From Myxococcales bacterium (GTDB lineage: Bacteria; Myxococcota_A; Polyangia; Polyangiales; Polyangiaceae): a DNA stretch of 64,000 nucleotides. Of the stretch, positions 45,561 to 54,111 are shown piece by piece. Position numbers and translations under genes: made by a program. Location of the stretch: contig JAEUKE010000089.1 of assembly GCA_016794345.1 (NCBI GenBank), positions 124,001 through 188,000 on the forward strand, given 5' to 3'. The notes under the pieces were generated by a model. It was not told the DNA's origin. It searched no databases and saw only the letters and a program-made list of their open reading frames with translations. Numbering within the stretch: the stretch's first letter is position 1; each line of letters begins with the position of its first letter.

Positions 45561-46493
45561 TCAGCGCTTGCGCGCGCCCGCCAGCTCGACCTCGGTCTCG
45601 ATCCACTTCTCGAGGTCGCGATCCAGTCGGAAGTACGCGGAGTCGAACTGGCGGCCGTTCACGAAGATGAACGGCGTGTAAGCGAGGCCGGCGTCCTCTG
45701 CGTCCTTCATGTCGCGCTCGACGATGGCCTTCGTCTCGGCGGAGGCCGCGTCCTTCTTGAAGCGATCCATGTCGAGCTTGAGCTCAGCTGCGTAGCGCTC
45801 GAGGTCTTGCTCCGAGAGGGCCTCCTGGTTCTCGAACAGGAGCTCTTCCATCTCCCAGTATTTGCCCTGCTTCATGGCGGCGATCGCAGCGTAAGCGGCG
45901 CCCTTCGCGCGGGTGTGTTTGGGGAGGGGATAGAACTTGTGCACGAGCCTGACGTGCTCCGCGTAAGCGTCCTGCATGTCCGACAGGAGCGGGACGGCCG
46001 CCCGGCACGCGGGGCACTCGAAGTCCGAGAAGACCACGATGGTGACCGGCGCGTTCGCGGGGCCCTTGGCCGGTGAGTCGTGAAGGGGGATGGCCTTGAC
46101 CGTGTCCGTGCCGAAGCGCGCGAGCGCGGCGGCCTTGGCGTTCGACTTCGGGGCGCCGCGCCCAATCTGGTCCGCGACGACCTGGGTCATGGGCGTGCAC
46201 GCCGCGCACGGCCGCTCTTCGCTCACGCACTGGGGCAGAGGCACGGCTTGGTCCGGGCAGGGCGCGAACAGCGAGCCGGCCACCTCCCAGAACTCCTGCT
46301 GCTGCCGGGTAGTGGACAGCGCCGAGAGGTCGACGCCCTTGAGCGCCGGGTCAGAGCCGTTTTCAGCGCGCGGGGTGGTCTTCGACCCCAGGCCGACGCC
46401 GGTCTCGACCCCCTCGCCGCGTGAAGACAGCCCGAGGCCGCAGCCACCGAGGGCGAACCCGAGCACGAGACCGGCACCGATCTTCAGCGACAT
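45561..46493 (-). CDS. DsbA-family thioredoxin-fold lipoprotein
   Basis: 310 residues from the ATG at 46493. Lipobox GGC (Cys18), then a linker and a Cys-containing segment (CAAC, 96-99), then a DsbA/DSBA-like domain with FECPAC (Cys160, Cys163) and a helical insert; TPFIFVNG near the end carries the cis-proline. The CPAC pair is a redox-active disulfide. It is anchored outside the cytoplasm, perhaps for Cys-rich neighbours such as the PrcB-like protein. Confidence 0.88.
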   Translation of the reverse strand: MSLKIGAGLVLGFALGGCGLGLSSRGEGVETGVGLGSKTTPRAENGSDPALKGVDLSALSTTRQQQEFWEVAGSLFAPCPDQAVPLPQCVSEERPCAACTPMTQVVADQIGRGAPKSNAKAAALARFGTDTVKAIPLHDSPAKGPANAPVTIVVFSDFECPACRAAVPLLSDMQDAYAEHVRLVHKFYPLPKHTRAKGAAYAAIAAMKQGKYWEMEELLFENQEALSEQDLERYAAELKLDMDRFKKDAASAETKAIVERDMKDAEDAGLAYTPFIFVNGRQFDSAYFRLDRDLEKWIETEVELAGARKR

Positions 46494-46546
46494 GAGAGCG
46501 GTATAGCTAGGCATCGCGCGGGGTCAAAGCCCCGCGCGTCGCCGGG

Positions 46547-47434
46547 TCACAGGCAGTCGTAGTAGCCCGCGCTCTCGGAGTATCCGCACTGCGCCGGGGC
46601 GCACTCGATCGTCACGAGCGAGCCGGCGTCGCAGTACTTGAGCGTGGTGCCCTCGCATCCGCCGACCCAGTCGTAACCCTGGCAGGGGTCTTCGGGCGCC
46701 GGCTCACAGCGGAAGTCGGTCGGGCACGGCTGCGTGATGCAGGCGATCTGGTTGTCACAGACGAAGCCGCTCGGGCAGTCGTCCGCCACGTTCGGGTCGC
46801 AGGGACGGCCGACACACGCGTCGACGTCCTCGTCGCAGACGTAGCCGTTCGCGCACTTCACCTTCGGGCAGAAGGGCTCTTCCACGCAGGCATCCGTGTA
46901 TTCGTCGCAGACCGTGCCCGGACCGCAGAGCGCGGAGGCGCACCAGTTCGGCTCCGAGCAGTCCGTCATGGACTCGTTCCAGGCCTGCTCCACCGTGATC
47001 GTCTTCTTCTGCTTGGGGATGCGCACGGTGACCTGCGGGTTGGTGAGCGCCATCGTCACGATGCAGCCCGGGCCGGGCGCGACCGACTCCGTCGCGACCA
47101 CCAGACGGGCCGACGACCCGCTGCCCACGCGCTCGACTCCCAGGATGTTCGCGTCGTAGCCGCCCGTGGGTTGCACGCCGGTCGAGTAGTGCAGGACCCA
47201 GTGTTTGTTGAAGTTCACGCTGGCCGGGGGCTGCGTGCCGAAGAAGGCGACGTAGTCGGCCTTCTTCGTGATGACGGTGAGGCCCACCTCGGCGTTGCTC
47301 TTGGTGACGCCCAGCTCTTCGAACGCGAGCGACAGCTCCGACGTGGCGTCCTCCGCGCCTTCTCCGGTCTCGACCTCCGAGATCGGCGCGCAGGAGACGA
47401 GGGCGAGAGCGGCGAGCAAAGCAAATCGGTTCAT
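46547..47434 (-). CDS. PrcB-like lipoprotein with a Cys-rich C-terminal region
   Basis: 295 residues; lipobox LVSC (Cys15). Residues of about 45-150 fit the PrcB C-terminal domain (FNKHWVLHYSTGVQPTGGYD, PGPGCIVTMALTNPQV). From about 160, repeats of the form C-x-x-G-x-V-C-D (GTVCDEYTDAC, GYVCDEDVDAC, GFVCDNQIAC) make a disulfide-rich region, probably EGF- or TIL-like. The PrcB family was named from a protease-complex subunit. The gene faces a divergent zinc-ribbon gene. Confidence 0.75.
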   Translation of the reverse strand: MNRFALLAALALVSCAPISEVETGEGAEDATSELSLAFEELGVTKSNAEVGLTVITKKADYVAFFGTQPPASVNFNKHWVLHYSTGVQPTGGYDANILGVERVGSGSSARLVVATESVAPGPGCIVTMALTNPQVTVRIPKQKKTITVEQAWNESMTDCSEPNWCASALCGPGTVCDEYTDACVEEPFCPKVKCANGYVCDEDVDACVGRPCDPNVADDCPSGFVCDNQIACITQPCPTDFRCEPAPEDPCQGYDWVGGCEGTTLKYCDAGSLVTIECAPAQCGYSESAGYYDCL

Positions 47435-47571
47435 GGTGGTCTCCTTGGCGACCACAGGGGTCGCTGTAGGTGGAGCCCCCTTACCCGACCACAATGGCGC
47501 TGACAATGGCCTGGACACCCGGAGCGCTCGACACCCGGGCGCCACATTGGTAGCCAAGTTGCCGCTCGCCC

Positions 47572-49467
47572 ATGGAGGAGCTGCGCTTCTACGTCCAGCC
47601 CGAGCCGGGGCGCGTCATCGGACCGATGTCCGATGACGAGCTGCGTGAGGCGCTTCGCGCAGCGCGTTACGCCCCGGACGTCCGCGTGCGCTTGAGCGAC
47701 GCGCCGCCCTGGTTGCCCGCCCGGGCCTGGGCGGCCTTGGCGCTCGGCTCCATCGAGCCGCCGCCCATGCCGGAGGGCGAGCCCACGGCCTCCCCGGACC
47801 TCTCGCTTGCTCCGGCGGAGGTGCTGGATCTCGTGCGCTTTCACGTGGCCGATCGCGAGGTTAAAGGCGGAAAGGCGGAGGTGCGGCACCGATCGCCTCA
47901 GCTCGGCAGCGCGCTCCGTGAGGCGGCGCTCGGAGGCGGGCTCCGCACGACCTGGGTCGCGCCGGTAGGGACGGCCGACTGGGTGCTCGCGCGCAAGCTC
48001 TTCGACCGAACCCTCACCGAAGGGGCCGCGGCCTCACTCGCGGGCTCGGCGCCCGACCTCAAGACGCAGCGCTGCCCGATCTGCCGCGAGCTCATCCAGA
48101 CCGACGGCGACATCTGTCCCGCGTGCGACGAGCCGCTCGCCGCACCCCCGGCCTCCCGCGGCTCGTTCCACGAGGAGCCCGAAGGCGCGAGCTGGCTGCG
48201 CTTGCACTGGCGCCCGATCGTCACGTTCGGCGCGTTCGCCAGCCTCATCCTGGCCGGCATCACCCTGCGCTACGTGGCGCCGCAGCGGTTCGCGCCCGAG
48301 ATCGACTCCCGCGCGCCGGCCGGGCTCCCGGCCAAGCCGACGTGTGAGTCGGTCTGCTGGACCGGCGAGGCCTGCCAGGACTCGGTCTGCACGTGGCAGA
48401 AGCCAAAGGGCGTCGCGCACGTCCCGCAGCGCCCCGGCATCGCGGGGCCTTTCGCGCTCCCGCCGGACGTGGCCGACGTGGAGCTGCTCGACGACGATCG
48501 CTTCGCGGTGGCGCTCCTCTCGGGGACCGAGATCCGCTCGTCGCGGACGGGCCAATCGCTGGGTCTGGTGAGCGAGGCAGGACAGACGCGCAAGCTGGTC
48601 CGCGCCGGCGACGCGATCTACGCCGTCGGCCCGCAGCACATCGCGGTCCTCGACATCCCCTCGACGCGCGTGCTCAAGGCGCTCGAGCTCGGCGGGATCA
48701 TCGCGGACGTCACGGTCGGCGCAAACGGCCGGCGCGCGCTCGTCTCTCTCCCCGGCGCGCACGCCATCGCGATCCTGTCGACCGAGCTCCACGCGGAGCT
48801 CGACCGAATCCGCTTCGGTGACGACGCCATCGGCCCGGTCGCGGTGGACGACTCCGGCACGCGCGCGCTCACGACCACCGGCTCGGTCCCGGTCGCCGGC
48901 CTCCCCGATCCGCAGGGCGGCGCGGTCTATGCCTTCGACCCGAGCCGCCTGGCGACCGAGCAGGACCGCAACCGCGCGTCGATGCTGGGTAACCCCGTGA
49001 GCGCGTTGATGTCGCCCGACGGCGCGACGAGCTACGTCGTGCTCCGCGCGAAGAACGCGCTCGTCGGTCTCGAGTGGCTCGAGTCCGGCGCGGTCCGACA
49101 GCGCGAGCCGCTCGAGCTCTGTGATCAGCCCGAGCAGATCGCGCTCGTGCGCAAGGGCCGTCGCGCCCTCGTCCGCTGCAACCGCGGCCACGCCCTGGAG
49201 GTCATCGACCTCGAGCGGAACGCCGTGGTCAAACACGTCGAGCTCAGCGCGCTCGCGACCGACCTCGTCGTCTCCCCGGACGGCGAGCAGGCGGTGGTCG
49301 CGCTGCAGGGATTGCGGGACGGCGCGATCGGGCTCATCGATCTCGCCACGTTCGAGGTGGAGCAGGTGCCGCTCACCGAGCCGCCCTCGCGTGTCCGTAT
49401 GTCCGCCGACGGCCGACAGGTCCTCGCGCTCTCCGACCGGAGCAAGGTCGCCTGGGTGATCCGATGA
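47572..49467 (+). CDS. GYF-like, zinc-ribbon, single-pass propeller protein 1
   Basis: 631 residues. An N-terminal domain with FYVQPEPGRVIGPMSDDELREAL looks like the GYF_2-type module of myxobacteria; a Cys4 ribbon (CPIC...CPAC, about 164-181) follows; one membrane helix (about 205-223); a short Cys-rich knot outside (CESVCWTGEACQDSVC); then a YVTN/WD40 propeller. The architecture is a cytoplasmic sensor joined to an exported propeller. It overlaps the next gene by 4 bases. Confidence 0.8.
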   Translation: MEELRFYVQPEPGRVIGPMSDDELREALRAARYAPDVRVRLSDAPPWLPARAWAALALGSIEPPPMPEGEPTASPDLSLAPAEVLDLVRFHVADREVKGGKAEVRHRSPQLGSALREAALGGGLRTTWVAPVGTADWVLARKLFDRTLTEGAAASLAGSAPDLKTQRCPICRELIQTDGDICPACDEPLAAPPASRGSFHEEPEGASWLRLHWRPIVTFGAFASLILAGITLRYVAPQRFAPEIDSRAPAGLPAKPTCESVCWTGEACQDSVCTWQKPKGVAHVPQRPGIAGPFALPPDVADVELLDDDRFAVALLSGTEIRSSRTGQSLGLVSEAGQTRKLVRAGDAIYAVGPQHIAVLDIPSTRVLKALELGGIIADVTVGANGRRALVSLPGAHAIAILSTELHAELDRIRFGDDAIGPVAVDDSGTRALTTTGSVPVAGLPDPQGGAVYAFDPSRLATEQDRNRASMLGNPVSALMSPDGATSYVVLRAKNALVGLEWLESGAVRQREPLELCDQPEQIALVRKGRRALVRCNRGHALEVIDLERNAVVKHVELSALATDLVVSPDGEQAVVALQGLRDGAIGLIDLATFEVEQVPLTEPPSRVRMSADGRQVLALSDRSKVAWVIR

Positions 49468-50864
49468 CGGCGAGCGTGAGCGCGACGAACGACGGCCTGA
49501 AGCGGGTTCCTTGTGCCTCGTGTCGCCAGCCCATCATCGAGGGCGCGAGGAAGTGCAAACACTGCAAGGCCTGGCAGCCGGAGCGCGCCCGCGCGCCGCG
49601 CGCCGCCATCCTGGTCGCGGTGGCCGTCACCAGCGCGTTCAGCGTGATCCTCACCTCGCAGAAGTCACCGGTCGGCGAGGCGCCGCCGCTGACGCCGCTC
49701 GGGGGCGAGGCGCAGACCGAGCCTTCGCCCGCCGCGGCGGGCCCGGAGCCCCCGCCTCCCCAGCCCTCGAGCGTGCCCGTGTCCACGCCGAATCGCAGCT
49801 GGACGACACGCGAGATCAAGATCGGCGACGCCCATCCGCTCGATCTCGTCTTCTCGCGAGACGGAAAGAGCCTCTACGTCAGCGCGGACGACGCCACCGT
49901 CCGGGAGTACACCGTCAGCTCGGGGGAGGCGGTCCACAAGGCGAGCGTCGCGGCGAAAGGAGACAAGATCGTCCTCTTGTTCGGCCGCTACCTTGCGGTC
50001 GTCCGGCCCGACGCCCGCGTAGCCCGTGTCCCCGTGATGGACGTGACGCAGTGGGACCGCGATCCGGTGCTGCTCGAGGTCGGGCCCGGCCCCGGCGAGG
50101 TGGTCGAGATGCCTGACGGTACCGTCGTCGTCAGCACGACGGCGGCGCATCGGGTGGCGCGCTTCTCGCTCCCTTCCGGCAAGCTCGTCGCGGACATCCG
50201 GCTCCCGCAGGCGACGGGCCAGGCGTTCCTCGTCCGCAGCGGCGGCCGCCCCATGTTGGCCGCGCTCGGCGGCCTCACACACGCCGGGCGAGCGGCGGGC
50301 GCCTGGCTCGACCTGTTCGACCCTGCCGAGGCGCCCTTCGGGGCCACGCGCCGCAGCGTCGCCGTCGGGCGTGACCCCAGGGCGGGGGCGGTGTCGTCGG
50401 ACGGCGGCCGCATCTTCTTCCCCGACTACGCGTCGAACACCGCGCTCCTGATCGACGTGCGCAACCAGACCGACATCCGGCAGGCGGACGTGGGCCAGGG
50501 CCCGGTCGCCTCGTTTGTCCTCGCCGGCGACCGCTACGGCGTGACGCTCAACGCGACGGCCGGCAGCGCGACGGTGGTGGAGTTCACGGCCGCTCCCGAG
50601 AAGCTGCGGACGACGACCCTCGCGCTCGCCGGAGAGCCGCGCGACGGCGCCCTCTCGCCCGACCGCAGCACGCTTTTCGTCGCGCTCGGCGGGAGCGACG
50701 CCGCGCCGCGCGCGCAAGGTGTGGCGGTCATCGGTGGCGACCCGCCGGCGTTGGTCGCCACCTTGCCTACCGGCCAAGGCGCCATCTCGGTCACGGTCGC
50801 CCCCGACGGCTCGCGCGCCGCGGTTGCGAACTACTTCTCGAAGACAATCACCATCCTGGAGTGA
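49464..50864 (+). CDS. Zinc-ribbon, single-pass propeller protein 2
   Basis: 466 residues. A short ribbon (CASC...CKHC, 17-34) is followed by a membrane helix (about 44-62), a Pro/Ser linker, and a propeller (LVFSRDGKSLYVSADD, GAVSSDGGRIFFPDYASN, VTVAPDGSRAAVANYF). It repeats the plan of the upstream gene without the GYF-like module, and the two overlap by 4 bases. They are probably partners. No enzyme motif. Confidence 0.8.
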   Translation: MTASVSATNDGLKRVPCASCRQPIIEGARKCKHCKAWQPERARAPRAAILVAVAVTSAFSVILTSQKSPVGEAPPLTPLGGEAQTEPSPAAAGPEPPPPQPSSVPVSTPNRSWTTREIKIGDAHPLDLVFSRDGKSLYVSADDATVREYTVSSGEAVHKASVAAKGDKIVLLFGRYLAVVRPDARVARVPVMDVTQWDRDPVLLEVGPGPGEVVEMPDGTVVVSTTAAHRVARFSLPSGKLVADIRLPQATGQAFLVRSGGRPMLAALGGLTHAGRAAGAWLDLFDPAEAPFGATRRSVAVGRDPRAGAVSSDGGRIFFPDYASNTALLIDVRNQTDIRQADVGQGPVASFVLAGDRYGVTLNATAGSATVVEFTAAPEKLRTTTLALAGEPRDGALSPDRSTLFVALGGSDAAPRAQGVAVIGGDPPALVATLPTGQGAISVTVAPDGSRAAVANYFSKTITILE

Positions 50865-50868
50865 ACCG

Positions 50869-51423
50869 ATGACAGCCGAGGGTTCGAGGCTCGTTTGGGT
50901 GGATCTGGAGATGACGGGGCTCGACCCCGCGACGTGCCACATCGTCGAGATCGCCGTCCTCGTCACCGACGGTGAGCTCAACGTCGTCGCCGAAGGCCCC
51001 GAGCTCGTCATCCATCAGCCGGACGACATCCTCGCCGCGATGCCGCCGATCGTGCGCGACATGCACGCGCGATCCGGGCTCACCGATCTGATCCGCGCTT
51101 CCAAGACAACGCTCGCCGAGGCGGAGGCCGCCGTGCTCGCGTTCATCCAGTCGACGTGCACACCGAAGACGGCGCCCCTCGCCGGCAACTCGGTCTGGAA
51201 GGACAAGCAGTTCCTGGAGAAGTACATGCCCCGGGTGATGGAGCACCTGCACTACCGCATCGTCGACGTCTCCACGATCAAGGAGCTCGCCGGCCGCTGG
51301 TACCCGCCCAGCATGCATTTCCCCAAGAAGTCGGAGAAGCACCGCGCGCTCGACGACATCAAGGAGAGCATCGCGGAGCTCTCGTTTTACCGGCGCACGC
51401 TCTTCGTTTTGCGGCCGGGCTGA
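50869..51423 (+). CDS. orn: Oligoribonuclease
   Basis: 184 residues, normal length. It degrades 2-5-nt RNA and the c-di-GMP product pGpG. The DEDDh residues are visible: WVDLEMTGLDP (Asp, Glu), the NSVWKDKQFLEKYMP block (Asp), and HRALDDIKESI (His, Asp). It follows the propeller gene by 4 bases, and a GGDEF gene is 7 kb upstream. Confidence 0.97.
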   Translation: MTAEGSRLVWVDLEMTGLDPATCHIVEIAVLVTDGELNVVAEGPELVIHQPDDILAAMPPIVRDMHARSGLTDLIRASKTTLAEAEAAVLAFIQSTCTPKTAPLAGNSVWKDKQFLEKYMPRVMEHLHYRIVDVSTIKELAGRWYPPSMHFPKKSEKHRALDDIKESIAELSFYRRTLFVLRPG

Positions 51424-51507
51424 GCTCAGAGGAGGCGGGGCGACCGCGGCGCGACGGAGGAGCGGCTGCTGGTTCCAACCCCACGAGCCTGACCAAGATG
51501 TCATGAA

Positions 51508-52677
51508 TCAGTCCAGGAAGAGCTCCGTCACCCAGACGCGGCCGTCGTCGCTGCGCGAGACCCCCACGCCGATCCGAGAGAAGCGGCTCTCGAGCACGTT
51601 CCGCCGGTGCGACGGGCTCGCCCACAGTGCGCGATGGGCGCGGGACAGGCTCGCCGCGCCCGCGACGTTTTCGCCCGACGACCGGTAGCTCACGCCGGCC
51701 GCGCGGAGGCGCGCGCTCGGGTCGCCGTCGCCCACGTCGTGTCCGACCGTGCGCGTCGCCATCATCCTCGCGCTGTGCTCGGCCGCGAGCTGGTCGAGCG
51801 CGGCGTCCGCCGCGAGCGGCTTCAGGCCCTCGCTCGCGCGGGCCGCGTTCAGCATCGCGCGGATTCCGGCGGAGTCGGTCTTCTCGTCTTTGCCGGCGTC
51901 CTCGCCCGGGGCGGGGGACTCGGCGAAGCGCAGCGGCGGCGCGCTGCCCGCGTGCACGTACGCCTCGAGCACCGGGCGCGGTCCGGTCGACACGGTCGCG
52001 AGGACCTGGATGAGCCAGGCGCCCGGCTGGTCGACCGAGAAGGTCGCACGAACCTCGTCGTCGGCGAGCGAGGCGAGCACGGTGCGCGGCAGCCCGCGGG
52101 GCCCGAGCAGCACGACCTTCACCTCGGTCGCGGGCACGAGCATCTTGCCGCGGAGCTCGATCCACTCGCCTACGCGCGCGAGCGTCGGCATGCGGCCCTG
52201 GTCGGCCAGCGCGTCGATCGTCACCACGCTTACGATGACGTTTCCGTCAGCACGTCTCATGCGCGTCACGCCGCACCGTCGCTCGCCGAGCGGCTTCATG
52301 CCCTTCGCCCACTCGCCGAGCCGCTTCTCGAGATCGGCCTCGTCGAGCGCCTTGCCCTCGATGGACCAGGCGCGCGGCCAGACGTGTGGCGAGCCCGCCG
52401 CGCGCAGGTTGAACGCGAGCTCGTCGGAGGCAAAATGTGGCTCCCCCCGGAGCTGCTTGCCCGCGTTGCGCGCCGCCACCTGGACGAGCGCAGCGTCGGG
52501 CGTGCCGCAGATCGCGTAGAGCGGATCTCTGGCGCGTCGATCGGGCTCGGGCGATTGGGTCGAGGCGCGCCAGAGGAGCGGCGGGGTCGCGCCCAGCCCG
52601 ACCGGGTGCGCGGCCGAGGCGATGGACGGCGCGCCCGCGGCGAAGGCCAGGGCGATCAGGGCGAGCCGGGGCTTCAT
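51508..52677 (-). CDS. Secreted protein with C-terminal CAP (SCP/PR1) domain
   Basis: 389 residues from the ATG at 52677 (signal to about residue 22). The N-terminal 260 residues are unassigned, and residues from about 263 are a bacterial CAP domain: ALDQLAAEHSARM, HDVGDGDP, SSGENVAGA, and WASPSHRRNVLES. The two histidines of the CAP cavity are present. Bacterial CAP proteins have been linked to envelope or polysaccharide roles. It is followed by a TPR lipoprotein gene 10 bases away. Confidence 0.88.
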   Translation of the reverse strand: MKPRLALIALAFAAGAPSIASAAHPVGLGATPPLLWRASTQSPEPDRRARDPLYAICGTPDAALVQVAARNAGKQLRGEPHFASDELAFNLRAAGSPHVWPRAWSIEGKALDEADLEKRLGEWAKGMKPLGERRCGVTRMRRADGNVIVSVVTIDALADQGRMPTLARVGEWIELRGKMLVPATEVKVVLLGPRGLPRTVLASLADDEVRATFSVDQPGAWLIQVLATVSTGPRPVLEAYVHAGSAPPLRFAESPAPGEDAGKDEKTDSAGIRAMLNAARASEGLKPLAADAALDQLAAEHSARMMATRTVGHDVGDGDPSARLRAAGVSYRSSGENVAGAASLSRAHRALWASPSHRRNVLESRFSRIGVGVSRSDDGRVWVTELFLD

Positions 52678-52687
52678 GCGGGCGCTT

Positions 52688-53971
52688 TCATCGAGGGGCC
52701 GTGACGAGCGCATAATAGAGCTCGCGCTCCGGATCGGGCGCCTCCCCGAGGACGTGTTTGGCCACGTACAGGTACATCGCGCGGTGGACCCCCGACGGTG
52801 CCGTGCGCGCGTGCTCGGGCCGGTATTTCCCGAGGATCTCGAACATCACGTAGCCGAGCAGGCCCTCGTTGTGCGCGATGCCCATCATCCGGTGGGTCTG
52901 CTCGTCGGGTGGTGCCGCGCGACCCTCGTCTTGTGACGCCGCGCGCTCGGCCACGTAGGCGCCGATGGCGCTCTCGATGCAGAGCATCTCTTCGGTCGCG
53001 CTCAGAAAATAAGGCTCGTCGGGGGCGGCCCCGAAGAGCAGCTCGCGCAGCTCGGGCTCGTAGCGCATGACCGCTCGACACCCGGCGTACATGCGGGCCG
53101 CCGTCGTGGGCGGCGCGCCGATGCGCACGGCTCCCGCCGGGTCCACGTCGAGGAAGATCGCAAAAGGGGGGACACGCTCCGGCTGGCTGGCGGCGAGCTT
53201 GGCGGCGAGGGCGAGCGCTTCACGCGAGCGAGGGTGATACGCGAGCGCGTGCGCCAACGAGACGCGGGCCGCAGCGGGCTCGCCGCGCGCGAGGAGCAGC
53301 TCGCTCAGGCCGACGTGGGCGGTGGACAAGGTCGGATCGAGCGCGAGCAGCTCGCGGTAGACGAGCTCCGCCTCGGAGGGGGCGGTAGTCTGCAGCGAAC
53401 GCGCCAGCGCGAGCCGCAACGCCGGGACGTGGGGGCTCCGCTCGACCGCCGAGCGGAACGCGGTCGTCGCCTCGTCGGCGCGGCCCTCCTTCAGCGCTCG
53501 CCCGCCGCGCTCGTACGCATCGCGCGCCTCCTGCGTGACCGGCGCGATCGCGAGGGCCACGCGGCCCTCGGCGTCCTTGTGGGCGACGAGCCACGGGTTC
53601 GGCTCGTGGTTTCCGGGCGGTCCGTATTGGGCGACGTCGTTGGCGATATCCCGCTTCGCGTCCGTGATGGCGTAATAACGCGGCGAGCGCTCCACGATCT
53701 CCGCGACCATGCGCGTGACGCGCATCGCGTCGCGTGGGTCCTCCAGCACGCGGTCCTCCGCGTAGAGGAAGGTGCGCGTGTCGGGGAATCGTCGCTCCGC
53801 GCGCACGAGGACCGGCTCGGCTCCTGGCTCGAGGAGCGCGAGCTGCGCCGCCGAATAGGGCGGGAGCCAGGGTGGCGGCGTGCGGGCGCTCGCATCACCC
53901 CCGGCCGCGGGCGTCGCGCCTGCACAACCCGAGAGCGCCAGGGCGCAGAGAGCCGCACCGACGAGCCGCAC
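52688..53971 (-). CDS. TPR-containing lipoprotein
   Basis: 427 residues from GTG 53971; lipobox LSGC (Cys16). A TTG two codons earlier is also possible. The middle has about three TPR-like repeats (AYERGGRALKEGRADEATTA, LARSLQTTAPSEAELVYREL, LSELLLARGEPAAARVSLA). The C-terminal part has several Cys and a HNEGLLGYVMFEILGKY segment, unrecognised. Same strand and 10 bases upstream of the CAP gene, so co-transcribed. Confidence 0.78.
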   Translation of the reverse strand: MRLVGAALCALALSGCAGATPAAGGDASARTPPPWLPPYSAAQLALLEPGAEPVLVRAERRFPDTRTFLYAEDRVLEDPRDAMRVTRMVAEIVERSPRYYAITDAKRDIANDVAQYGPPGNHEPNPWLVAHKDAEGRVALAIAPVTQEARDAYERGGRALKEGRADEATTAFRSAVERSPHVPALRLALARSLQTTAPSEAELVYRELLALDPTLSTAHVGLSELLLARGEPAAARVSLAHALAYHPRSREALALAAKLAASQPERVPPFAIFLDVDPAGAVRIGAPPTTAARMYAGCRAVMRYEPELRELLFGAAPDEPYFLSATEEMLCIESAIGAYVAERAASQDEGRAAPPDEQTHRMMGIAHNEGLLGYVMFEILGKYRPEHARTAPSGVHRAMYLYVAKHVLGEAPDPERELYYALVTAPR

Positions 53972-54111
53972 CCTCAATTGGTAGCAGACCGCGCGCCGTC
54001 GCGTGACAATTCGTGGAGTCGACCCCGGAGACCTCGGGAAAAAGTACGCTCCGACCCTCGAGCGATCACCGGGAAGGGAACCTTGGGGGGTAAGGCGTAT
54101 ACAGATTTCCC

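Noticed and set aside
47435..47571. Repeated CAATGGC in the divergent gap
   Set aside because: Two short copies with no symmetry or clear promoter context; too weak for a regulatory call.
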